Assembly: GCF_900104705.1 (NCBI RefSeq)
Contig: NZ_LT629734.1
Span: forward strand, 1,302,001 to 1,366,000
From: Agrococcus carbonis
GTDB lineage: Bacteria > Actinomycetota > Actinomycetes > Actinomycetales > Microbacteriaceae
Reading direction: 5' to 3'
Length of the DNA: 64,000 nucleotides
Both the position numbers and the translations under genes were made by a program. Positions 38,045 to 46,474 of this stretch are shown here, piece by piece (within the stretch, counting starts at the first letter, position 1; the number at the start of each line of letters is the position of its first letter). The notes under the pieces were generated by a model, which worked only from the letters and a program-made list of their open reading frames with translations, had not been told where the DNA came from and did no database searches.

Positions 38045-38998
38045 ATGCGAGAGCGCGAGGGCATCGTCGGCCAGCGGGAGGATCCTGACCTCCCCCGATA
38101 CGCGGGCATCGCGTCCTTCGCGCTGCTGCCGCAGCTGCACGAGGTCGAGCACGCCGACATCGCAGTGGTCGGCATCCCCTTCGACTCGGGTACGAGCTTC
38201 CGGCCGGGCGCGCGCTTCGGGCCGGCGCACGTGCGCGAGCACTCGCGGCAGCTGCATCCGTACCACTACCTCCACGACGCCTTCCCGTTCCGCGACCGCC
38301 AGGTGGTCGACGCGGGCGACTTCCGCGTCGGCCCGTACGACATCGAGGCGGCGGTCGCGGCGATCGAGGCGCAGGCGCGGCAGCTGGTCGAGCAGGGCAC
38401 GCGCATCGTCGCGATCGGCGGCGACCACACCATCGCGCTGCCGCTGCTGCGGGCCGCGGCCGCCGAGCACGGTCCGCTCGCCGTGCTGCACTTCGACGCG
38501 CACCTCGACACCTGGGATGTGCTGCACGGCGCGAGCATCTGGCACGGCTCGCCCTTCCGGCGGGCCGCCGAGGAGGGGCTGCTCGACCTCGAGCACTGCC
38601 AGCACGTCGGCACCCGCGCCGGCGTGTACGACCCGAGCGAGCTCGAGGACGACGCGCGCGCCGGGTTCGCGATGATCGGCAGCGACGAGTTCGGGCGCGT
38701 GCCGGCCGAGCGGCTCGCCGCACGCATCCGCGAGCGCCTCGGCGACCGCCCCGTCTACATCTCGGTCGACATCGACGTGCTCGACCCGGCGCACGCCCCC
38801 GGCACCGGCACGCCCGAGGTCGCCGGCATCAGCACGCGCGAGCTCTTCGCCGTGCTGCGCGAGCTGCGCGGTCTGCCGATCGTCGGATGCGACGTCGTCG
38901 AGGTGCTGCCGGCCCACGACCACGCGGGCATCACGGGCCTCGCGGCGGCGCACACCGCGTGGGAGTTCGTGACCCTCATCGACCTGCCCGAGCGGTAG
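38045..38998 (+). CDS. Ureohydrolase (agmatinase/arginase family)
   Basis: A 317-residue manganese ureohydrolase. The metal ligands are intact: H128 in IGGDHT, D151, H153 and D155 in HFDAHLDTWD, and D242 and D244 in SVDIDVLDPAHAPG. The N-terminal segment GIPFDSGTSFRPGARFGP matches agmatinase (SpeB)-type and guanidinobutyrase-type members. It releases urea from a guanidino compound. It stands alone; no urease or polyamine gene is nearby. Agmatinase is the best guess, with guanidinobutyrate or guanidinopropionate as alternatives. Confidence 0.9.
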   Translation: MREREGIVGQREDPDLPRYAGIASFALLPQLHEVEHADIAVVGIPFDSGTSFRPGARFGPAHVREHSRQLHPYHYLHDAFPFRDRQVVDAGDFRVGPYDIEAAVAAIEAQARQLVEQGTRIVAIGGDHTIALPLLRAAAAEHGPLAVLHFDAHLDTWDVLHGASIWHGSPFRRAAEEGLLDLEHCQHVGTRAGVYDPSELEDDARAGFAMIGSDEFGRVPAERLAARIRERLGDRPVYISVDIDVLDPAHAPGTGTPEVAGISTRELFAVLRELRGLPIVGCDVVEVLPAHDHAGITGLAAAHTAWEFVTLIDLPER

Positions 38999-39205
38999 CG
39001 CGGGAGCTCGCGGCGCGGAGCGACCACGCCGGTGCGACCGCGCTGATGGGACCGCACCGGCGCGACCGCGCTGGGCGCCCACACCCCACCCACGGCGGCC
39101 GGCAGCCGGGGCACCCGCCTCCCCCGCACGACGGAGGCGACCCGACGCATCCGCCCGCCTGCCGGCGGAGGCGACCGCCGACGCCGCCCGCCTAGGCTCG
39201 AAGCC

Positions 39206-40450
39206 ATGCCTGTGCGCCCCGCTCCCGACGCCGCGTCGATGCGCACCGACGCGCTGCTCGCGGGCGCGCTCGCGGCGCTCGGCTGCGTGATGGTGGCGCT
39301 CAGCGCCATGACGGGGCTGCAGTTCGACGACGTGCCCATCTGGCAGCCGATGCTCGCCGCGGTGCTGCTGCCCGCGCCGCTCGTGCTGCGCCGCGTGCAC
39401 CCGGTGCCGGTCTCGATCGCGCAGATCGCGATCTACATCATCGCGGGCGAGACCGGCTCGCTCGAGCTCTACGTCTCGCAGGTCAACCTCTTCATGGGGT
39501 TCTACTCGATCGGCGCGTGGGAGACGAACCGCCGCCGCGCGCTGTGGGCGCGCGTCGTCATCGTGCTCGTGATGGCCGCCTGGCTCGCGACCTCGGCGGT
39601 ACGCGGCTTCTTCGACCCCGAGACGGGCGAGCGCGGCGTCTCGGCCTACTTCGCGTTCCTGCTCATCCAGATCGTCGTGAACGTCGCGTACTTCGGCGGC
39701 GGCTGGATCTTCGGCGACCGCGCCTGGCGCGAGTCCCTCGAGCAGCAGCGGCTCGCCGACGCGCACGCCGAGATCGCCGCCCAGCAGCAGCGGCTCGCCG
39801 AGCAGGCGGTCTCGCTCGAGCGGGTGCGCATCGCGCGCGAGCTGCACGACGTCGTCGCCCACCACGTCTCGGCGATGGGCGTGCAGGCGGGCGCAGCGCG
39901 GCGGGTGCTCGCGACCGATCCCGAGAAGGCGGCGGATGCGCTGCGGCACGTCGAGCAGTCGGCGCGAGACGCGATCGGCGAGCTGCGGGCTCTCGTGGTG
40001 ACGCTCCGCGCCGAGGACGACGGCACCGGCTCGGCGCCGGGCCTCGACGACCTGCCCGCGCTCGTCGACTCGGCGGTCGCGACCGGGCAGCGCGTCGCGC
40101 TCACCGAGGTCGGCGAGCCGCGCACGGTCTCGCCCATGGTGGGGCTCACGGCGTATCGCATTGTGCAGGAGGCGCTCACGAACGCGCGCAAGCACGCGGG
40201 GCCCCTCGCGCAGGTCGACGTGCGCGTGCGCTACCTCGACGACGAGCTCGAGGTCGAGGTCGCCGACGACGGGCGCGGCGGCGGCAGCGGTGCGCACGGC
40301 GCGGGCGCGGGTGTGCTCGGGATGCGCGAGCGCGTCTCGGCGCTCGACGGGGTGCTCGAGGTGGGGCCGCGCTCGCGCGGCGGCTGGCTCGTGCGGGCGC
40401 GGATGCCCTCGCCTGCGGCCCGCGACCGCGCCGGTAGCGTGGACGGGTGA
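39206..40450 (+). CDS. Sensor histidine kinase (NarL-type, HisKA_3)
   Basis: A 414-residue membrane kinase. Four or five hydrophobic segments span about residues 10-155; a coiled coil (SLEQQRLADAHAEIAAQQQRLAEQ, about 175-200) leads into the HisKA_3 dimerisation helix with the phospho-accepting histidine H214 in IARELHDVVAHHVSAM. The ATPase domain contains TAYRIVQEALTNARKHA (N box) and VADDGRGGG (G1 box). The stop overlaps the response-regulator GTG as GTGA, so the two make one two-component system. The signal is unknown. Confidence 0.92.
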   Translation: MPVRPAPDAASMRTDALLAGALAALGCVMVALSAMTGLQFDDVPIWQPMLAAVLLPAPLVLRRVHPVPVSIAQIAIYIIAGETGSLELYVSQVNLFMGFYSIGAWETNRRRALWARVVIVLVMAAWLATSAVRGFFDPETGERGVSAYFAFLLIQIVVNVAYFGGGWIFGDRAWRESLEQQRLADAHAEIAAQQQRLAEQAVSLERVRIARELHDVVAHHVSAMGVQAGAARRVLATDPEKAADALRHVEQSARDAIGELRALVVTLRAEDDGTGSAPGLDDLPALVDSAVATGQRVALTEVGEPRTVSPMVGLTAYRIVQEALTNARKHAGPLAQVDVRVRYLDDELEVEVADDGRGGGSGAHGAGAGVLGMRERVSALDGVLEVGPRSRGGWLVRARMPSPAARDRAGSVDG

Positions 40451-41322
40451 CGCGCATCCTGCTGGTCGACGACCAGGCCCTGGTCCGCGCCGGGTTCGAG
40501 ACGATCCTCGGCAGCGAGCCCGGATTCGAGGTCGTCGGGCAGGCGAAGGACGGCGCCGACGCCGTGCGGCTCGCCGCCGAGCTGCGGCCGGACGTCATCT
40601 GCATGGACGTGCAGATGCCGGTGATGGACGGCCTCGAGGCGACCCGCGCGATCTGCGCCGCCGACGACCACGCGGCGGTGCTCATCCTCACGACGTTCGA
40701 CCGCGACGACTTCCTCTTCGACGCGCTCTCGGCCGGCGCCGCCGGCTTCCTGCTGAAGACCGCCGAGCCCGAGCAGCTGATCGACGCCGTGCACGCGCTC
40801 GCCCGCGGCGACGCCCTGCTGAGCCCCGAGGTGACCCGCCGCGTGATCGAGCGCTTCACGGCGGCGGCTTCGCCCGCTGGTCGAGCCGACACCCCCCTCG
40901 CTGGTCGAGTAGGCGCCGAAGGCGCCGCCCCGCCCGCTGGTCGAGTAGGCGCCGAAGGCGCCGTATCGAGACCCGCCGCCCCCGGGCCCGCCGGTCGAGG
41001 AGCCGCCGAAGGCGGTGTTCCGCCCGTCGGTCGAGGAGCCGCCGAAGGCGGCGTTCCGCCCGTCGGTCGAGGAGCCGCCGAAGGCGGCGTCACGAGACCA
41101 GAGGCCAGCGCCCCGTCCCCCCAGCTCACCGACCGCGAGCACGAGACGCTGCTCCTGCTCGCCAAGGGCCACTCCAACGCCGAGATCGCCGCCCGGCTCT
41201 TCGTCGGCGAGGCGACGGTCAAGACCCACGTCTCCAACGTGCTCCTGAAGCTCGGCGTCCGCGACCGCATCCACGCCGTCATCTGGGCCTACGAGCACGG
41301 GGTCATCGCGCCGCAGCGCTGA
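40447..41322 (+). CDS. LuxR/NarL-family response regulator with repeat-derived linker
   Basis: A 291-residue regulator, about 70-80 longer than usual. The receiver domain (1-125) has the acidic pocket in LLVDDQ, phospho-acceptor D54 in CMDVQMPVMDG and lysine in LLKTAEP. The C-terminal HTH (about 225-285) reads LTDREHETLLLLAKGHSNAEIAARLFVGEATVKTHVSN. The extra residues (about 143-221) are a string of near-identical blocks such as VGRGAAEGGVPP. They are translated copies of the genome's REP-like repeat, all kept in frame. GTG start coupled to the kinase gene. Confidence 0.92.
   Translation: MTRILLVDDQALVRAGFETILGSEPGFEVVGQAKDGADAVRLAAELRPDVICMDVQMPVMDGLEATRAICAADDHAAVLILTTFDRDDFLFDALSAGAAGFLLKTAEPEQLIDAVHALARGDALLSPEVTRRVIERFTAAASPAGRADTPLAGRVGAEGAAPPAGRVGAEGAVSRPAAPGPAGRGAAEGGVPPVGRGAAEGGVPPVGRGAAEGGVTRPEASAPSPQLTDREHETLLLLAKGHSNAEIAARLFVGEATVKTHVSNVLLKLGVRDRIHAVIWAYEHGVIAPQR
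40872..41100. repeat. REP-like repeats embedded in the response-regulator coding sequence
   Basis: At least six partial units (CTGGTCGAGTAGGCGCCGAAGGCGCC and CGGTCGAGGAGCCGCCGAAGGCGGCG types) in tandem. They belong to the same family as the intergenic copies at 26.9, 30.5, 31.7, 54.2 and 61.9 kb. They encode the Gly/Ala/Val-rich linker. Confidence 0.8.
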
Positions 41323-41345
41323 CCGCGGCGTGCTGCTCGCCGCGG
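41323..41345 (+). terminator. Hairpin after the two-component operon
   Basis: CCGCGGCG and CGCCGCGG form a perfect 8-bp stem around a 7-base loop, starting at the stop codon of the response regulator. Confidence 0.6.
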
Positions 41346-41368
41346 GCCGCGCAGCACCACCGGCCGCG

Positions 41369-42163
41369 TCAGGGGGCCCAGGCCGTGCTGCCGCTCGAGC
41401 GCCGCGGCGTGTGGGCGCGGATGGCCGCGCGGTAGTGCGTGTAGCCGATCCGCATCCACACGACCATCCACGCGGCGCCGACGAGCGCGCCGGCTGCGAT
41501 GGCCCAGCCCGGTGCCGCCCCGAGCGAGACGACGAACGCGCCGGCGAGCAGCCCGTAGACGCATGCGTTGACGACGAGGATGAGCACCATCGAGCTGCCG
41601 AGCAGGTGGCTCGCCTGCGACCTCGCCCGCAGGAACGAGTAGGTGACGCTCGCGCCCGCCTGATCGTCGGCGCTCGAGGCGAGGAAGTACTGCCCGACCT
41701 GCGGGTCGAGGTCGACGTAGCCGCCGCGCAGCCGGTTCATGCCGAGCACGTACATCAAGTCCTCCTCGCTCACGAGCAGCACCCGCTGCTGCGTCATCGC
41801 GCCGATGAGCGCCACGAAGCCGAGGATCGCGAGCATCGCGGGCGAGAACCAGCCCGCGTAGCGCGACGCCTGACCGAGGATGCCGATGGTCACGAGGCCC
41901 GCGGAGACGAGCGTGAGGAAGATGGTGATGCGCGTGAGCACCTCGCTCTGCGCGGTGCTGCGGGCGGCGAGCAGGCCCCAGTGCTCGGTCGCGAGCATCT
42001 GCGCGCGGCGCGCGAGCACGGCGTCGGACTCCGCCTCGCCCGTCGGGAGCGGGGTGGCGCCGGACTGGTCGGCACGCGGCTCCTCGGCGCGGGGCTCCTC
42101 CGCACGGGGTTGGCCGGCGTCGGGCTGCGCTGCGCCGACCGGTTCGTCGAGCATGGCGCTCAT
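41369..42163 (-). CDS. Hypothetical membrane protein with two helix pairs
   Basis: A 264-residue protein of no recognised family. A charged, Pro/Glu-rich cytoplasmic N terminus of about 60 residues precedes two membrane helices (ITIFLTLVSAGLVTIGILG and MLAILGFVALIGAMTQQ). A cytosolic loop (about 120-165) follows, then two more helices (SMVLILVVNACVYGLLAGAFVVSLG and WAIAAGALVGAAWMVVWMRIG). Candidate starts are ATG 42166, 42163 and 42154; GGGAGG lies immediately upstream of the first two. It is convergent with the two-component operon and diverges from the RraA-like gene. Function unknown. Confidence 0.75.
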   Translation of the reverse strand: MSAMLDEPVGAAQPDAGQPRAEEPRAEEPRADQSGATPLPTGEAESDAVLARRAQMLATEHWGLLAARSTAQSEVLTRITIFLTLVSAGLVTIGILGQASRYAGWFSPAMLAILGFVALIGAMTQQRVLLVSEEDLMYVLGMNRLRGGYVDLDPQVGQYFLASSADDQAGASVTYSFLRARSQASHLLGSSMVLILVVNACVYGLLAGAFVVSLGAAPGWAIAAGALVGAAWMVVWMRIGYTHYRAAIRAHTPRRSSGSTAWAP

Positions 42164-42206
42164 CATCCTCCCGCTCGGCGCGCGCGACCAGCGCCACAAT
42201 GGCGGC

Positions 42207-42917
42207 ATGAGCGACACCGACGTCCACGACCTCACCGCCTTCGACAGCCTCACGACCGCCCACCTCGCCGACGCGTGCATGCGGCTCGGCATCCCCGTGC
42301 GCGTCGCGCCGGCCGAGCTCGCACCGCTCGCCCCCGGCATGCGCATCGCGGGGCGTGCGCGCCCCGCGCGCCACTCGGGCAGCGTCGACGTCTTCCTCGA
42401 GGCCCTCGAGCGGGCGACGCCCGGCGAGGTGCTCGTGGTCGACGACGGCGGCCGCACCGACCGCGCGTGCGTGGGCGATCTCGTCGCGCTCGAGGTCGCG
42501 CGCGCAGGGCTCGCGGGCATCCTCATCTGGGGCCTGCATCGCGACACCGCCGAGCTGCGCGAGATCGGCCTGCCGGTGCTGAGCGCCGGCGCGTCGCCCA
42601 CCGGCCCGGCGGCCGCGCTCCCCCAGCCGGCGGATGCGCTCGAGCGGGCCGCGTGCGGCGAGCACGACGTCACCGCCGCCGACCTCGTCGTGGCCGACGA
42701 CGACGGGGCGATCTTCCTGCCGCTCGCCGACGCATCCGCCATCGCCCGCGCGGCCGCCGCGATTCGCGACACCGAGCACCGGCAGGCCGCCGCGATGCGC
42801 GCCGGCACGAGCCTCCGCGAGCAGATGGCCTTCGGCGACTACCTGCGCGCCCGCGACGAGCGCGGCATCACCTTCCGCGAGCACCTGCGCGCCATCGGCG
42901 GCGCGATCGAGGAGTAG
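42207..42917 (+). CDS. RraA-like family protein (aldolase/RraA fold)
   Basis: A 236-residue protein of the RraA/HMG-aldolase fold. The N-terminal TAHLADACMRLG helix, GMRIAGRARPARHSGS, the central PGEVLVVDDGGRTDRACVGDLVALEVARAGLAGILIWGLHRD and the C-terminal DLVVADDDGAIFLPL are all present. The metal-binding DxxxxD-like region is visible (DDGGRTDRACVGD). Members include 4-hydroxy-4-methyl-2-oxoglutarate aldolase and the RNase E inhibitor RraA; the residues here do not decide between them. It diverges from the membrane-protein gene by about 43 bases. Confidence 0.85.
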   Translation: MSDTDVHDLTAFDSLTTAHLADACMRLGIPVRVAPAELAPLAPGMRIAGRARPARHSGSVDVFLEALERATPGEVLVVDDGGRTDRACVGDLVALEVARAGLAGILIWGLHRDTAELREIGLPVLSAGASPTGPAAALPQPADALERAACGEHDVTAADLVVADDDGAIFLPLADASAIARAAAAIRDTEHRQAAAMRAGTSLREQMAFGDYLRARDERGITFREHLRAIGGAIEE

Positions 42918-42952
42918 CCGGTGGCGCCGCCCGAGCGGCGCAGCGCGCAGCC

Positions 42953-43001
42953 CGGTACCGAATGGTCGCATCCGCTCGCCGCATGCGACAAAGCGGTACC
43001 G
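42953..43001. promoter_or_regulatory. 49-bp imperfect palindrome between the RraA-like gene and the ABC exporter
   Basis: CGGTACCG (42953-42960), aatg, GTCGCAT (42965-42971), an 11-base centre, ATGCGAC (42983-42989), aaag, CGGTACCG (42994-43001). The arms match at 15 of 19 positions. It may be a terminator-like hairpin of the upstream gene or an operator for the downstream one. Confidence 0.55.
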
Positions 43002-43117
43002 CTCTGGCCAGGGCACACCATCGGAGGGGACAGCGCACCCCTCCCCCGCCAGGGGGAGCGCGGATTCCAGCCGCACGGCGGAGGCGCGCCCCGCATCCGG
43101 CCGCCTAGCGTCGAAGC

Positions 43118-43999
43118 ATGCTCTCCATCCATGCGATCAGCCGCTCCTTCAAGGGCAAGCAGGCGCTCAAGGACGTCTCGTTCGACGTGCACGACGGCCT
43201 GATGACCGGCTTCGTCGGCGCGAACGGCGCCGGCAAGACCACCGCCATGCGCATCATCCTCGGCGTGCTCGCCGCCGACAGCGGCGAGGTGCGCGTCGAC
43301 GGCCGCCCGATCACCGCCGACGACCGCGCGCAGTTCGGCTACATGCCCGAGGAGCGCGGCCTCTACCCCAAGATGCAGGTGCACGAGCAGCTCGTCTACC
43401 TCGGCCGCCTGCACGGCATGAGCGGCGCCGACGCCGCGATGCGCGCCGACCTGCTGCTTGAGCAGCTCGGCCTCGCCGAGCGCAGCCGCGACACGCTCGA
43501 GTCGCTCAGTCTCGGCAACCAGCAGCGTGCGCAGATCGCCGCCGCGCTCGTGCACGAGCCGACGGCCCTCGTGCTCGACGAGCCGTTCTCGGGCCTCGAC
43601 CCGATGGCCGTCGAGGTCACGCTCGAGGTGCTGCGCGACGTCGCCCGCGCAGGAGCCCCGGTGCTCTTCTCGAGCCACCAGCTCGACGTCGTCGAGCGGC
43701 TCTGCGACTCGCTCGTCATCCTCGCCCACGGCGAAGTGCGCGCCGCGGGCACGCGCGACGAGATCCGCGCCGCCCACACCCGCCCCGAGTGGGTGCTCGA
43801 GACGGGCGACGCCGGCTTCGTGCGCGGCATCGCCGGCATCGAGGTGCTCGAGTTCGACGGCGGCCACGTGCGCTTCACCGCCGACGATCCCGAGGCCGCC
43901 GACCGCGTGCTCCGCGAGGCGATCGAGCGCGGTGCCGTGCGCAGCTTCGCCCCCTCCATCCGACCGCTGAACGAGATCTTCCAGGAGGTCGTGCGATGA
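43118..43999 (+). CDS. ABC-2 type exporter ATP-binding protein (NatA-like)
   Basis: A 293-residue ATPase. Walker A is GANGAGKTTAM (about 37-47), the signature region is LESLSLGNQQRAQ (LSLGN, the NatA-subfamily variant of LSGGQ), Walker B is ALVLDEPFSGLDPM, and the H-loop is FSSHQLDV. A C-terminal extension of about 75 residues follows (EVLEFDGGHVRFTADDPEAADRVLREAIERG), typical of drug/Na+ exporters. It overlaps the permease start as ATGA-like coupling (43996-43999). Confidence 0.92.
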   Translation: MLSIHAISRSFKGKQALKDVSFDVHDGLMTGFVGANGAGKTTAMRIILGVLAADSGEVRVDGRPITADDRAQFGYMPEERGLYPKMQVHEQLVYLGRLHGMSGADAAMRADLLLEQLGLAERSRDTLESLSLGNQQRAQIAAALVHEPTALVLDEPFSGLDPMAVEVTLEVLRDVARAGAPVLFSSHQLDVVERLCDSLVILAHGEVRAAGTRDEIRAAHTRPEWVLETGDAGFVRGIAGIEVLEFDGGHVRFTADDPEAADRVLREAIERGAVRSFAPSIRPLNEIFQEVVR

Positions 44000-45126
44000 G
44001 CACCGTCCCCACCCGACCGGCCACGGCATCCGCCCCCAACCAGCGTGGCCGCACCGGCTTCTGGGCCGCCACCGGCATCGTCGCGCAGCGCGAGATCATG
44101 GTGCGCCTGCGCTCGAAGTCGTTCGTCATCTCGACCGCGATCATGCTCGCGGTCATCCTCGCCGGCGTCATCTTCTCGTCGATCGGCCCCGCGCTGTTCG
44201 ACGAGGACACCACCGTCGCCACCGTCGCCGCGCTCGCACCGACCCTGCAGGGGCTCGACGGGCTCGCGGTCACGACCCTCGGGTCTGCGGATGCGGTGCG
44301 CGAGGCCGTCGCGTCGGGCACGGTGAGCGCCGGGGTCATCCCGGGCAGCGGGCCCAGCGGTCTGCTGGTGCTGGGCGACCGCGAGGCGCCGACGAGCCTG
44401 CTGCAGCTGCTGAGCGTCGCGCCGGAGCTCGAGCTGCTCGACCCGAATGCACCCGACCCGATGCTCACCTACTTCATCGGCATCGCCTTCGGCATCGTGT
44501 TCTTCTCGTCCGCGATCACCTTCGGCACGACCATCTCGCAGTCGGTCGTCGAGGAGAAGCAGTCGCGCATCGTCGAGATCATGCTCGCCGCCGTGCCGGC
44601 CCGCGCGATCCTCGCGGGCAAGGTGATCGGCAACTCGGTGCTCGCGTTCGGGCAGATCATCCTGATCGCCGCGGTCGTGCTGCTCGGCGGTGCGCTCACC
44701 GGCTCGGAGCTGCTGCTCGACGGACTCGGCATGCCGATCGTCTGGTTCGTGGTGCTCTTCACGGTCGGCTTCATCATGCTCGCGGCGCTCTACGCCGCGG
44801 CCGCCGCGCTCGTCTCGCGCGCCGAGGACCTCGGCACCGCGACGAGCCCGCTGATGATGCTCGTGATGATCCCGTACATCCTCGTGATCGTCTTCAACAA
44901 CAACCCGCTGGCGCTGCAGATCATGTCGTACGTGCCCTTCTCGGCGCCGGTCGCGGTGCCGATGCGGGTCTACCTCGAGACGCAGCAGTGGTGGGAGCCG
45001 TACCTGTCGCTGGCGATCCTTGCCGGGTTCACCGTGCTGGTGATCGGCTTCGCCGCGAAGGTCTACGAGCGCTCGCTGCTGAAGACCGGCGCGATGGTGA
45101 AGTGGAAGGACGCGCTGAAGCAGTAG
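43996..45126 (+). CDS. ABC-2 type exporter permease (NatB-like)
   Basis: A 376-residue membrane protein. One helix near residue 50 (SFVISTAIMLAVILAGVIF) is followed by an extracytoplasmic loop, then about five helices in the C-terminal half. FGTTISQSVVEEKQSRIVEIMLAAVPARAILAGKVIGN is the diagnostic ABC-2/NatB segment. It works with the ATPase at 43118 to export a small substrate, often sodium or a drug in related systems. A strong hairpin follows. Confidence 0.92.
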   Translation: MSTVPTRPATASAPNQRGRTGFWAATGIVAQREIMVRLRSKSFVISTAIMLAVILAGVIFSSIGPALFDEDTTVATVAALAPTLQGLDGLAVTTLGSADAVREAVASGTVSAGVIPGSGPSGLLVLGDREAPTSLLQLLSVAPELELLDPNAPDPMLTYFIGIAFGIVFFSSAITFGTTISQSVVEEKQSRIVEIMLAAVPARAILAGKVIGNSVLAFGQIILIAAVVLLGGALTGSELLLDGLGMPIVWFVVLFTVGFIMLAALYAAAAALVSRAEDLGTATSPLMMLVMIPYILVIVFNNNPLALQIMSYVPFSAPVAVPMRVYLETQQWWEPYLSLAILAGFTVLVIGFAAKVYERSLLKTGAMVKWKDALKQ

Positions 45127-45155
45127 CGCCCCGCCGAGCTCCTCGCGCATAGCCC

Positions 45156-45187
45156 GAGCGCCCCGCATCCTCCGGATCGGGGCGCTC
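45156..45187 (+). terminator. Strong hairpin after the NatAB-like operon
   Basis: GAGCGCCCCG (45156-45165) pairs perfectly with CGGGGCGCTC (45178-45187), and an inner ATCC/GGAT pair closes it around TCC. It separates the exporter operon from the erm region. Confidence 0.75.
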
Positions 45188-45273
45188 TGCTGCGTCGCCC
45201 CGCAGATGTGTGACGCTTCGGGGCTTCGCGTGCCCCCATGACCCCCATCTGCCACATATCTGCTGGTAGACGG

Positions 45274-45359
<86 letters not shown>

Positions 45360-45372
45360 TACGCTTGCCGGC

Positions 45373-45456
45373 ATGGGAACCATCTGCAGCAGCTCGGCCG
45401 CCATCGCGGCGAGCTGCGCTGGCATGACCGCCAGCATCCGGCTGCGCCGCCGCTGA
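45373..45456 (+). CDS. Putative macrolide-stalling leader peptide of erm
   Basis: A 27-codon ORF (MGTICSSSAAIAASCAGM...) ending RLRRR and TGA at 45454-45456. A 10-codon version from ATG 45424 reads MTASIRLRRR. Arg-X-Arg motifs (RLR in ErmDL, MTHSMRLR) are known to arrest macrolide-bound ribosomes and so induce downstream erm translation; the match in the last eight residues is close. TACGCT 7 bases before ATG 45373 could give a leaderless transcript starting at that codon. A hairpin of GCGCCG and CGGCGC lies at the leader's end. The leader ends about 105 bases upstream of the erm ATG. Confidence 0.5.
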   Translation: MGTICSSSAAIAASCAGMTASIRLRRR

Positions 45457-45561
45457 CGGCGCGCTGCTCCCGGATCCTCTGAACGCACGCAGCTCGCCGT
45501 TCGCCACTCGCCGGCGCGGCGCCGTTCACGCTGCCCGGCTCCACCGCGAACCGGAGCTCCC

Positions 45562-46437
45562 ATGCCTCGCAAGACCCATCGTCGCGCGCACCCGCGCGCG
45601 GCCGCTCACCCCAAGCCCGCTCACCAGCACACCCCTCACCGGCACACCACGCACCCCAACGCCGCCGGCCCGCACGCCGCCGGCCGCCACGAGCTCGGCC
45701 AGAACTTCCTCGTCGACCCCGGCGTCATCGCCGACGTCGTCGAGCACGTCGCCGCCACCGAAGGCCCGATCCTCGAGATCGGCCCCGGCGACGGCGCCAT
45801 CACGCTGCCGCTCGCACGGCTCGGCCGACCCATCCGCGCCCTCGAGGCCGACCCACGCCGAGCCGACCGGCTGGCCGCCCGCGCGCCACGGCGCGTTCGC
45901 GTCGAGCACGCCGACGCACTCGCCCACCGCTTCGATGCCGCACCGCACGTCGTGGTCTCGAACCTGCCCTTCCACATCACGACCGCCATGCTGCGTCGCC
46001 TGCTCGCGGCACCCGGGTGGACGGACGCGGTGCTCATCGCGCAGTGGGAGGTCGCCCGTCGCCGTGCGGGCGTGGGCGGCGCCACGCAGCTGACCGCGCA
46101 GTCGGCGCCGTGGTTCGAGTTCGCGCTCGTGCGCCGCATCCCGCGACAGGCGTACCGCCCGATGCCGCAGGTCGACGGCGGCCTGTTCTCGGTGCGTCGG
46201 CGCGCGCAGCCGCTCGTGCCGCCAGCACAGCGGCGCGACTACGCGGCGATGGTCGCGCGCGTCTTCGGCAGCGGCGGCCACGGCCTGGCCCGCATCCTCC
46301 CGACAGCGCGCGTGCTGCCGCCGCAGGCGGCCAAGCGCTGGCTGCGCGATCGCGGCCACGCCGCCGGCGGCCTGCCGCGCGATCTCTCCCCTGCCGACTG
46401 GTCCGACCTCTGGCGCGCCCATCGCGCGTCACGGTGA
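45562..46437 (+). CDS. erm: 23S rRNA (adenine-N6)-dimethyltransferase (Erm family)
   Basis: A 291-residue Erm/KsgA-superfamily methyltransferase, expected to dimethylate A2058 of 23S rRNA and confer macrolide-lincosamide-streptogramin B resistance. The N terminus is His/Arg-rich, a feature of actinobacterial Erm proteins. Then come GRHELGQNFL, SAM-binding LEIGPGDGAI (71-80), ADAL near 119, and the catalytic SNLPFHITT (N134). The C-terminal helical domain includes PMPQVDGGLF, seen in Erm rather than in KsgA, which usually has a PxVxS pattern. The class is intrinsic chromosomal: no transposon or plasmid genes flank it. A short leader ORF upstream suggests inducible expression. Confidence 0.9.
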   Translation: MPRKTHRRAHPRAAAHPKPAHQHTPHRHTTHPNAAGPHAAGRHELGQNFLVDPGVIADVVEHVAATEGPILEIGPGDGAITLPLARLGRPIRALEADPRRADRLAARAPRRVRVEHADALAHRFDAAPHVVVSNLPFHITTAMLRRLLAAPGWTDAVLIAQWEVARRRAGVGGATQLTAQSAPWFEFALVRRIPRQAYRPMPQVDGGLFSVRRRAQPLVPPAQRRDYAAMVARVFGSGGHGLARILPTARVLPPQAAKRWLRDRGHAAGGLPRDLSPADWSDLWRAHRASR

Positions 46438-46474
46438 CCCACCGCATCCGCCGTCATGAGCCTTCGATCGGCGC

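Noticed and set aside
37232..40297. A 1021-codon minus-strand open frame across the ureohydrolase and kinase genes
   Set aside because: It runs antisense to genes with intact metal and kinase motifs; composition is typical of shadow frames.
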